Assembly (NCBI GenBank): GCA_038049695.1
Contig: CP142451.1
Span: 8,616,001 to 8,680,000 of the forward strand
Reading direction: 5' to 3'
Origin: Cinnamomum chago
Lineage: Eukaryota > Streptophyta > Magnoliopsida > Laurales > Lauraceae
Length of the DNA: 64,000 nucleotides
The notes beneath the pieces were generated by a model, which saw nothing but the letters and a program-made list of their open reading frames with translations, was not told where the DNA came from and did not search any database. Positions 12,301 to 24,300 of the stretch are shown here, one piece after another. Positions within the stretch are counted from its first letter, which is position 1. Each line of letters opens with the position of its first letter. Both the position numbers and the translations under genes were made by a program.

Positions 12301-15300
12301 TAGTAAGGCAAGCCAAGTCAATGAGGTCAACCGTGCATTTGTGCTGATTAAGAACTATACCTTTAGTCGATTGATGAACTTAAGACCAAGGAAATAGTTT
12401 AAGGGGCTGAGATCCTTCATGTGAAAGGTCTTATTAAGAGAAGCTTGGAGTTCCTGAATCATATGTGCATTGGGACCAGTAATTACAATGTCATCAACGT
12501 AGACCAGTAGCACAGTAATCCCGGACGGAGCATGATGTAAGAACATAGAAGGATCATATTGGCTCGAATGAAAATCCAAGCGGAGAAGAGTATTTTGAAA
12601 TTTCTCAAATCATGCGCAAGGAGCTTGCTTCATACCATAGAGGGAGCGACGGAGCTTGGCAACCATACCCTTCCCGGATGAGTACCCCTGAGGCAGACGC
12701 ATATAAACGTCTTCTTTGAGATCACCATGAAGAAACGCGTTTTTTACATCCATTTGATATAGAGGCGAGGACGGAGATGCAGTAACAGCAAGAATTATGC
12801 GCACGGTGGTCATCTTGGCGACGGGAGCAAAAGTTTCATCATAATCAATGCCATATTCCTGCCGATTTCCAAGAGCGACAAGGCGCGCCTTATATCGATC
12901 TAAAGGGCCATCTGATTTTAACTAGAGAGAACAATCCACTTACAGCCAATAGGTTTGACACCACAGGAGACGGGACAATATCCCAAGTATGATTTTGCTC
13001 TAAAGCATCCAATTCATCTTGCATAGCTTAGTTCCAACATTGGTGTTGCACAGCCTAAGAATAGGAGTGGGGAACGGAAGAGGAAGAAAGAGTGGCCATT
13101 AAGTAAGTATGGGAAAACCCATAGCGGTCTAGAGGTACCGAAATATGAGTGGAGCGACGCTAAGTAAGTATGGGAAAACCCATAGCGGTCTAGAGGTACC
13201 GAAATATGAGTGGAGCGACGCAATGAAGGATGTCCAGATGGACCAAGTGCCGGAGGTGGATCGGATGCTGGAAGAAGATCAGGAGGGGGATCCTTGGTAG
13301 GCGTTTCTCTGTTTTGTCTGTGATATACAAAGTTATGATTAAAACGAACAATTGACGTGTCGTTAGAAAAACCAGGTAAAGACACCAAAGAGGAGGGGTC
13401 AGGAGGATCAAGATGTTTTTGAAAAAAATACTACTATTAAAAAAAGAGAGGACATTCCTAGAGGTACGGAAGCGACATATGTGAGGATCATAGCAAAGGA
13501 ACCCTTTTTGGAATGGCGCATAACCTAAAAACATGCACTGAGCTGATTGTGCGTTAAGTTTGGTTCTCTCAGAAGGAGGCAAGTGCACAAAGCAAACTGA
13601 GCAAAAAACATGAAGATCATCATAGGATGGAGATGTCTTGTACAATCGGTAATATGGGCTCTAATTTTCAATAGAGGTTGATGAGCTACAAGCTACCATA
13701 GCTAGTGCCTCAACCCAAAAACGGGTAGGAACCGATGATTCCATAAGAAGGGAACGAGTGACATCCAGGAGATGTCTGTTTTTTCTTTCAGCGACTCCAT
13801 TCTATTAAGGAGTATAAGGACAAGTTCTTTGAGAAATAATGCCTTTGTTTTGTAAAAACTATTGAAAATTTGAGGAGATATATTCCCCACCCGAATCAGA
13901 TCACAAGATTTTGATGTAGGTGGAAAATTGATTCTTGACATAAGTTAATTTTTTTTAAAAACATTGAAAGCATCAGATTTGGAATGTAGGAAGCAAACCC
14001 ATGTGAACCTACTGAAATCATCAATAAAAGTGACAATATTTATAGTGAGCATGAGAAAGAGCTGGAGCAATTCCCCATGCATCGCTATGAACTAAATCAA
14101 AATACCGAGTGCTGTGTAAAGTTGAAATAGGAAAATGAAGAGTTTTGCTCTTTCCTATTTTACAAGTAGCACAATCAAAAGGCATACATGAAGAAAAACC
14201 AATAGATTTATTTAATAAAGCAGAATTTAACATAAGGGACAAAGCCTTGGAATTAGGGTGTCCGAGTTTATTATGCCACAATTGGCAGTTATCTCTAATA
14301 GAAAAACAAAACACATTAGTGTTAAATCTATTCCTAGAAATAGCAGAAAAAATCCAGCGGAAACAAGCATCCACACTTAGGCTCCCTCGCGATTTCCTTC
14401 CCGGACATCTAGTCCTGCACTACACAATCAGAAGAAGAAAAAGATATGTTTCAATTATTTTCAACAAGTTGCTCGACTAATAATAGATTTGAAGTTAAAT
14501 TGGGACAAAGGTAAACATTTTTCAATGGGATGCGACTGGGGATATCTCCGAGAGCAGTAATGGGAACATTACCTCCGTTAGCAGTTTGGATTTGAAGATT
14601 GCCATTGTATCTTGTCACATTGGAGAGTGTGTTATGGGAATATGTCATGATTAGACGCCCCGGAATCAAGAAACCAAGTAGAAGATGGAGGTGAGGTACT
14701 TGAGAGACCAAAAGCAGAAAGGGCATTGACGATCATTTGTTGAAGCAATTCAGGAGTCAGAGATGATGAGGGCTCAGACTGTGAGGGTGCAGATGTAGGA
14801 GTAGGCATAACTAAAGAAGCAACATAAGCATGTGGAGTCTGAGACTGTGGAGTTTGATACTGCGGTGCTTGATATTGTGGAGTCTGATACTGTTGTGCCT
14901 GATACTGTGGAGATGGACGTTGTGGCCGGCGACGACATTTAGAGATGTGTCCCGACTTTTTACAGTAACTGCAAACTTTTTGTTTGCATTGAGATGCAAG
15001 ATGCCTAGATTTTTGCCCATTGTAGCGTTGTGTTTTGCTCAAGTCTTGAGGCGAAGGCTGAGAAGACTTATTGGCCGAGAACGTGACTGAATAGATCTCG
15101 ATCTTTTGTTGAGCAATGTGAGCCGAGGTCGTAATGCGTTGTTCCTTGCGTAAGAGTTCATTCAAGCATACATCCAATGACGGTAAGGGCATCCGATTCA
15201 TCAGGGCAGATCGGACACTTCATATTCATTCCGTAATTTCATTAAAAATTGATCCCTCTGACTAGAGGTTTGAAGATCGTGAATGACAGTCAAAACATCA

Positions 15301-18300
15301 GCAGCCACATTTGCATATTTAATACTATCGTATTCCGAGCATAGGGTTCGGAATCCCGAATAGTAGTCTTGTATCGACAAGGTCCCTTGTGCATATTCAG
15401 CAATCGCACATTCAAGATGAAATTGACGTGCTGAGTTATCTTGATGGTATACTTTCTTCAGATATCCCCACATGTCTTTAGAAGTTGGGTAAGGTTTGAA
15501 GTTCATTATTAGATGTGGCTCGACGGATCCAAGGATCCATGATTTGATTTTTGCATTTTTGGTATGCCAAGTGGATATCTTCTTCTCATCTTTAGTGGGC
15601 TTAGGGTTAGATCCATAAATATAATCCCACAATTCCTTAGCTTCAAGGTAAATTTGGAACTGGAAAGACCAAGCGGGGTAATTCTTCCTTGTGAAACGGA
15701 TCAAAGTAACTTCAGATTTTTCCATCTCAAACCCAACTTGTAAACAAATTGATTGAATCAGTGATAAAACCTATCCAAAAACAAGAGAAACTACGTAGGA
15801 TGTCTGTCCAGTGTGTAGAAACCACAATCCAACCAAGCAGGGAGGAAAAAAAATCCAAAACAGCACAATTTTTGTGAAACAAACAGCCCTAGACGAACTG
15901 TGCAGGTGCTGTAGATTCACCACGTGGGCCCCACTTATGGGTCCGGCCCCAGATCAGATGACAGATCTGAGGAAGCCCTCTATTCTGGCTTCTATTGAAC
16001 CAACTTTGATCTGATTCTGCTGGGTATCGAAGATTCTGGACGGTCTTGATGAAAACAATATAAATTTCTGAAAAATCTTGAGAGTGAGTGAAACACCAAC
16101 CTGAAGTCTCTGAAAAAATCTGGAAAAAATCACCAATATTCTTAGAAATAGCAGGCGACCATGAAGGAATGATTTTGGAAGTTGATCTGATTGATCGACG
16201 GTGGGCCACCATTGTGAGGATACTGACGCAGCAAGCTTAGGTCGCTGGAATGGAATATTCTTGAAAAACAGATCCTGGATCTGTTTGTTGCACGAGAGAG
16301 ACTTATTTCTCTCTATCCTTATCCTTGATGCTTTAGAAGATGTCTAAGATCAAGACTGCCTTGAGCCTTGCTCTAATACCATGACAAGCTCAAGACAACT
16401 CACGAATGGAACTTGAAATAGCATAAAGCTATGAGATTGTATTATCATTGCTTGTCTTCCTTTGGAGAACGAGCCTCAGTATATAGAGTATTACATGCCT
16501 TAATCAAGGCTCTAAGTTAGGAAACCAATCTAATTACATCAATTATGTTCTAAGTTAGGAAACCAATCTAATTAAGATAATATGTACTGTGTAATCTTTG
16601 ACCCTATCAAACCACGTAAGACAACATGCTGGACTGGACCTAAATATGGGCCTTGGGCCTGTTTAACACATTCCACATAATCGACAGCAGTATTGTCTCT
16701 TTACTTTATTCCACATAATTGAGTTGTGGTATAGTGAAGCTGGGGACAATATTTGTGTGGCCAGTTTAGGCGCCTGACATATCATGACTCATGAGGATGG
16801 GTGGGATGTGAAAGGGGCTGCATGGATAGAAGGTGGTTGAAGTTCACCCCATCCGATCATCCTTGCCCTCTAACTTGGACCATGCAAAGAGCATGGGTTC
16901 ATCCACCCCTCTATTCACATCTCCTTCCAATCCCACACACCCCATTAATCTTCAAGCTCCCAAGTGGGCCCTGCAAATTGCATGGAGGACAGAGAAAGCT
17001 TTTTGTGAAGGTAAAAATAGCACCTTGGTCCAACTATTCTGAGTACTCTCTCTGTTCTCTACTACTCATTCAAACATGCCTTGCTAAATCAATGTAATTT
17101 TGGATTGGATAGTTGCAATGCTCAAGCATGTCTATGTCATATGTTCTGTGACATTTAAGGGGTTTCAGATCCTGAAATCTTCTCTTGCGTGGTTTTAATG
17201 CCCTAAAAAATAACGTTTCTGTGTGGAATAAAGCCACACCAAATGGAGAGAAAAAATAGGCACAGAAAAATGGGGCTCTAATGTCCTATTTTTCCACAGA
17301 TTTAGTGCCGCACAAACCTGCCCTAAAGGATGAACCACCCGTATACTATAAATTATTAAGCATATTCCTATCAAACATTCTGAAAGAGTTGCAGTGATTG
17401 GGAGAATAATATGCTGACTGTTTAGAATACTTGTATTCTTCTTGGTTTTTTCATCATCATCATATTTGGCTACTGACCTGTGAAGATTGACTATAAGCTT
17501 TTATATTTATAGGGTCTACAAACTTGTTTGGTAGCTTTGTTGTCAAGGTATGCCTCTGATTCCCCATTTTCTAGTGGTTTTATTTTTTGCTTTGATTAGT
17601 AAATACCTACAAATTTGCTTGGTAGCTATGTTGGATTTCCATTTTCCAACAATTTTCTTTTTGCTTAGGTATGCCTATGATTCCCAATTTTTCAGTGGTT
17701 TTTATTTTTGCTTTGGTTAATAAATGGTTACAAACTTGCTTGGTAATTTATTTATTTTATTTTACCCTAGCTAAGGGGGCTGGGGCACATGAGAGCACCC
17801 ACACATGCGGGAAGAGAGCACTTGCACAAATGAGCAAAAGACTCCCGTACACGGGTGGTAGCTTTGTTGGATTCCCAATTTCCCGTGGTTTTATTTTTGC
17901 TTTGATTACAGTGACCTTTCAAAAAGAAAAAAATTCCCAATTTTTCTGTAAAATCTGACCAAACTATTATTCTCTTTTAAAAAAATCTGTTGGGTATCTG
18001 TTAGTTTTCATTGAGGAAATTGTTGCACAGTTTTGGCTGAGCCAAAAAGTGGCCATTAATTCGGCTGTAGAAACTGCATTTGGAATTCACTGGCTGATGT
18101 ATCATGTCATTCATTTAACAGGGGGCATATTATGAATGTATGATTATCATCATTGTTGAAGCCTTAACCAATCTATCTATGGTTGTCTTTGTTAGTTCTA
18201 CTTCTCCACCTAGTGGCAGCGGACCCGGGATTTTTGTTTGAGGGTTGCGGACCTTAATAAGTAGTTTGGTTTTGGGGGCAAATCGTGGATTTTCATGTGG

Positions 18301-21300
18301 ATTTTGCAGGTGGACCCACAATTTTTATTGGATTTTTTGAAGTGCACCATGGTTTAATGGGTGCAACCGCACCTGCATGCTTGTGCCTGGGTCCGCCCGT
18401 CTCCACCCAACCGTACTTAAAGCCATGTTCTTTGGTACTCGACTATCTAACATGCCTTTTCTTTCTACTCCATTCTAGGTCATTCTTTTTCTCCCCCTCC
18501 CCCAAGTTTCTTGTAATTGTAATACTAAAACATTGGTGGTTTTCTTGATCTTCTAAGCATCCAAACCATCTCAAATGGCATTTATTGACTTTCTCTATGT
18601 GAACCATCCTTGGTTTCTTCTCATATATGCATTTCTAATTGATTTATCTTATCATTTCTTGTATATCCACACGTCCATTTGAGCATACATATTTCAGCCA
18701 CTTTTACTGAAGATTCTTTTTGTTTCTTCCTTGCCCAATGTTTAGCTATATACAAAGAACCCGTGACACAGTGGAAGGTGCCCACTATTGCAGGAGGTTG
18801 TGGGTTCACGTTACATCATGTTACCATTAAAAGAAGAAGAAGAAGAAAACATCCAGTTCCATGCCAAAAAAAATTTGACTGCCTTACGAATATTACCCCT
18901 TCAACTGAAGTGACACGCACTCAACAGTTGCACATCGCTTTCTCCAATACCAACACTAGAACACACAACCTTATGGGCTGATGAATTCCATACTTTCTAC
19001 TCTCCACTTTGCCCGCCCCTCCCCCCTCCCCTGCATTTATTCGTTGGTGATCTCGAACACAGACCTCCATTCTGTTCTGTAGTTGCTCTCAGATATTGGC
19101 ATTTTTCACATATTCTATGGATGGACCATGTTTTAAACTTTTGCAACTGAGACATTGAGCACAGTTCATCGAACTTTTATTCCCCATTGTGTCAAAAGTT
19201 GGCTAAATCGCTAAACTGCACTTTCAGGCCACCAATCAAACAAGTAAAAATTGTTCCTTGGAAGTTATGTGCGGCATGACACATCCCTATTAGCTGTTAT
19301 AATCTATGGAAGAAGAAGAAGAACAATGGAGAGAAGGACGTCCATCCATAGATGATCAACAGTTCTATTTATAATCATATTAGACCTTAATCAAGGTTCT
19401 AAATATGTTAAGAGTACAAATTAGAATAATCAAATAATAGAAAGAATATATCATAGACTATACAAGGAAACAAGAAGAGAGAAATAAGCTATACAAAATT
19501 AGATACAAATCTAGACCATATCCCATGTGTGGGATTTATACATGGGCCTTGATGGGCTGGGCCGCCTTAAGGCCTGTTATCTTCTACAATCACATTACAA
19601 GATATTTGCATGTGTTTTTCCAATTGACCATAACACAAAAACCGTTTGTGTTCATTAATGTAACCCAAAAAATGCATTTGGCAGCATTAGGTGATAATTT
19701 AGTGCGCTCATTAGGTGGAAGGTGAACAAAGCACAAGCAGCCAAACACACGCAAGTAAGAGTATGAAGGTGTATGACCAAAGAGAACTCCGTAAGGAGTA
19801 GTCTTTCATAGAACAGTACTAGGAAGACGATTGATAAGATACATAGTGGTCTGTGCAGCATCACACCAAAATTTGGGAGGAACTAATGATGCAATTAAAA
19901 GAGTATGAACAGTTTAAAAAATGTGTCTATTCTTTCTTTCCGCAATTCCATTTTGCTAAGGAGTATGCGGACATGAATTTTGGTGAATAATGCCTTTATT
20001 AGAAAGGAAGGCAGAGAAATCATGAGATATGTATTCTCCACCTGAATCTGATCTAAGAATCTTTATAGCTCTCTGAAATTGGGTTTGGATCATGTTATAA
20101 AATCTTTGAAAAATAGACAGCACTTCAGATTTAAAGCGCATGAAATAAATCCAAGTATAACGGGAATGATCATCAATAAAGGTCACATAGTACTTGAGTC
20201 CCGTCCCAAACATCAGTGTGAATAATGTCAAAAGATTCCAATTCACGAGAAGTATGAATAGAAAAAGGCAAGATATGACTTAAGCAACAAGTTTCAAACT
20301 TTGATTGAGAGAAAGAAGACGTCATTTTATTATCAAATGTAGAGTCCAAACAACCACAAGGAAATTAAATGAGCATTGTTCACATGACCAAGACATTTAT
20401 GCCAAGTAGTCCACAATTTTTTTAAATTATTAGAACAAGTAAAGAAGGAATGTTGTCCAATGTCTAGCAAAAACAGACGCCCATGTTTACTCCCCGTTGC
20501 GACCCACTTTCCCAGTTTGTCGCCCCTGCATAACACAACCGGCGAAAGAAAAATGAACAAGACATCCATCATCAATAAGTTGTCCTACAGAAAGTAAATT
20601 GGCTAATAATTTTGAAACAAAATAGACATTGGGAAGGGTGATGGATTGGCCAAAGACACTAGACACTAGACACTAGATAAAGTAATGGTACCAACTTCAG
20701 AGATGAAAAGTTGGTCTCCATTAGTGGTGGTTATTTTTTCTTTTCCAAGATAAGGGTGGGAATCTGTAAAGCTATATTCTACAGATGTCATGTGATTTGA
20801 GGCTTTTGAATCTAAAAACCATGTGGATGGGGTGATAGAAGAAGAAGTAGAGGCTGAAGAATGGAAGGTAGGAAATGCTAAAGAATGAGTTTGATACAGA
20901 CCACCAATAAAGCCCATAGATGCATATGCTGAGGTGACTGTGTTTTAAATCAATTCTTGAATATGGGTAGGAGTCATGCATATAGCCTTGGATGAAGTGC
21001 TTGTATCAGATAATGGTGCTCGACCCTGGAATGTAGTTGGAATATTCTGTCTTGGCAGATTGGAGGGAGGCTTCTTTAGTTGTATCTCATTCCTTCGCTG
21101 TAAGCTGCGACAGTCATCAATAAGATGATTAGACCGTTTGCAGTATTAGCAGACCAACTTCTTGCGGCAATTTTTGGCAATATGACCGGAGCCTTTGCAT
21201 TCATAGCATTGAGTGAGCTTCGGATTGGGGGTTGCTAGAAGAGCAGAGTTAGTCGGAAGGGGTGCGAGGAAGGCCTTTGGTTCTTCAAGAATAGCACGTT

Positions 21301-24300
21301 GTGAAGTGAGACAAAGTTCTTCGCGAAGGACTTCTTGAATGCAGATTTCAAGATTAGCAGAAAGTTCTTTGTTCATCATGAACAGACCGTACCGATTCAA
21401 AGTCTGGTCATGGATTCATAAGAAACTAGCTAATGTGGGTTTCTTCTTATAATTTAAGAGCCTTAAAAAATCCAGGAGAGACTGTCTGGATCAACATGGA
21501 ATCCCTTTCGGTCCATAAGGTGAGGAAGCCTTGAGTAAATTTAGCAATTTCACTATCCAAGTGAAACTTTCGGGCTTTGTTGGTTTGATGGTAGTTCTTC
21601 TTGAGGTGAGCCCACATATCTGCTGCTATAGTATAGGCTTGAAGAGCCACCACGGTATGGGAGGAATCAATAGAGTTAAGTATCCAAGTAATCTCTTTAG
21701 CATTTTCCTTGGACTAGGTGGCTAAGGCTAGGGCTGAACAGAACCGGACCGGACCGGACCACAAAACCGGACCGGACCGGACCGGATTTGTGGTCTTTAC
21801 AGTACAACCGGACCGGACCGGATTTGAAAAACTGGTTATATCCGGTCCAGTCCGGTCCAGACCTTTTAAAACCGGTCTGGACCGGACCGGACCGGATTAA
21901 TAATAAATATATATTTTTAATTTTTTTAATACAAAACTTTAAGTATATAAAATTCCTAAGTCAAATACCCTAGTGAAATCAAAGATCTGGCTTCTTACAT
22001 CTGGAAAAAGAGGCAGGAAATGTGACATATGTGAGCTTTTTAGTTTGTTAATGTATTTGTTTGTGCGTGTTTGAGACATTTGTATTTTGACTTATGGTGC
22101 TTAATTTGTTGAGACATTTGCAAGTAATTTGTTATCTTAAGTCCCATATACAATCAAAATCACTCCATTTTTATGTTAACTTTACAATTCAATAACCATA
22201 TTGGAAGTAATGTTAACGAAGAAAACTAGGCATATTTAGGTGTAATTTAGATGTGAGCTGAAAATGAAAAAATAAAATAAAAGCTTAGGAAAAAAAAAAA
22301 AAAACAAATGAAACCGGTCTGGACCACTTACTGTTTTAGACCGGACCGGACCACTTATAAGTAGTCCGGTCCGGTCCTCCCATTTAAGCCGGACCGGAAA
22401 TCCAGTCCGACCGGATTCCGGTCCAAAAACCGGACCGGAAATCCGGTTGTGCAGCCCTAGCTAAGGCTTTGGAGTCCGTGGTACTTGGAGTAGGAGGTTT
22501 AGTTACTGTTCCATCAAGATAACCAAAGAACCCTTGTCCTTCTACAAAGTTCCTCAAATGGAAGGACCAGGACATATAATTATGCCCATTAAACTTAATG
22601 GGATAACATCATATTTTTCCATGTTCTCAAAAGCAGGAGAATGTGTCACAGAGAAAGATAAAGCAGAAATTCAGCAAATCAGTAGTGGTGTTCATCACTA
22701 ACCCCGCCGAAACAGCAATCAGACAGAAATAAGCAGCCAAAAGAATCTGAAATCTGGTTCAGATTCTTTGCTGGAGCAGTAGGAAAATTTCCAACCAAAA
22801 ACAGACCCAAAACTGGCTCAAAACAGGGCCGACGACCCCCTTTTTGGGTGCTGGAGTGGGCACGTGGGGCCCACAGTGTGATCAAAACTCTAATCAGCGA
22901 ACACAGTCCTCTGTGTGATACTTCTGACTATCTTTAGATCAGGTTGCATACCAATCTGATGAAAATCCGCAAGATGGGACGTATCTAATGTAAACTATCC
23001 TGAAAAACTAGGAAATCACAAGAAGTAGTAGACGGCCTACCTCAGATGTGCCAAAAATTCTGAAAAAATAACCAGAATTCCTAGAGAATATGGGTGAACC
23101 TTGTGGTGGTGGTTGTTTGTGATATCTGGATGATCGGATGGTGGCCCACCTTTGATCTCCTCTCTGCAGAATGTCGACACAGTGAAAGGTTCTCTTTCTA
23201 GAACCTTGAGAAACGATTGCAACTGAGAGGCAGTTGAGATGAAGAGATCCCACAGAGCTTTGATACCATGTTATAATCTATGGAAGAAGAAGAAGAACAA
23301 TGGAGAGAAGGTCGTCCATCCATAGATGATCGGCAGTTCTATTTATAGTCATATTAGACCTTAATCAAGGCTCTAAATATGTTAAGAGTACAAATTAGAA
23401 TAATCGAAGAATAGAAAGAATATATCCTAGACTATACAAAAACAAGTAGAGAGATAAGCTATACAAAATTAGATACAAATCTAGACCATATCCCACATGT
23501 GGGATTTATACATGGGCCTTGATGGGCTCGGCCTTCTTGAGGCCTGTTATCTTCTACAATAGCATCAACAGAATGATTTAGATCTCTAGAAGTTAGCCCT
23601 GTTTGTTGGGTTTCAGCCACCAATCAAGCAGTTGAGAATTGCTCCTTGGAAGTTATGTGCGGCATGACACATCCCTAATAGCGTCAACAAAATGATTTAG
23701 ATGTCTAGAAGTTAGCCTTGTTTGTTGGGTTTCAGGCACCTATCAAGTAGTTGAGAGTTTTTCCTTGGAAGTTATGTGTGGCATGACACAGCCGTAATAG
23801 TGTCAACAGAATTTAGAGATCTAGAAGTGAGCCCATTTGTTGGTTTGATGCGTTGAACTAAAGGCATCACTCACAATCGAGCATCTTATAGTACCTATGT
23901 TCTCAATGCGTGCATGTCCTGTTCTCTGAAATGGTTTAAGGTCAGGTGGGCCTCAGTCACAAATGGATGAGTTGAAGAAACTTGGCCAATGGCCCAGATT
24001 CGATGTGTATCAGCCAGCCTGATTAGTGGGCCAGTGTAATTTTGCTCAGATTTTTTTCTTTATTAAGGTGGTAATGTATTAATTCATTATTTGAAAAATA
24101 AAATAAAATACAAGGCCTGAAAGAGGCTCATCAAGTATAAATGATACAGGCTTTGAATACACAGACTCGGAACCCCAGTCACTCCAAAGATAATCTGTAG
24201 CATATTTTGATAACTTTTAGGAAATGAATCATTGATATAAAATCACCATTATTGACATGAGATGAAATCCTCTTAATTTTTACATGTAATAACAAGATTA

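Larger units (their letters stand above)
11247..16668 (-). mobile_element. Ty1/copia LTR retrotransposon in SPPL intron 6
   Basis: A complete 5422-bp element, antisense to the host gene. It has LTRs at 11247-11536 and 16382-16668, TG...CA ends, and a perfect 5-bp target duplication CATTC at 11242-11246 and 16669-16673. On the minus strand the order is 5' LTR, initiator-Met tRNA primer site, gag, protease, integrase, reverse transcriptase, RNase H, polypurine tract, 3' LTR, which is the copia order. Several frameshifts and stops break the reading frame, so it is not autonomous. The LTRs differ at about 8 substitutions plus one 3-bp indel by hand count (about 97% identity). Confidence 0.95.
19295..23558 (-). 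mobile_element. Deleted copia element in SPPL intron 7
   Basis: LTRs lie at 19295-19588 and 23269-23558, both starting TGTTATAATC and ending CTTCTACA on the + strand. The flanks TTAGC (19290-19294) and ATAGC (23559-23563) are a 5-bp duplication with one change. The coding remnants are gag, protease and integrase only. Integrase ends about 100 bp from the 3' LTR, so reverse transcriptase and RNase H are missing, as is a polypurine tract. The element is antisense to SPPL. LTR divergence is about 15 substitutions plus indels by hand count (about 95%), so it looks older than the intron 6 element. Confidence 0.92.
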
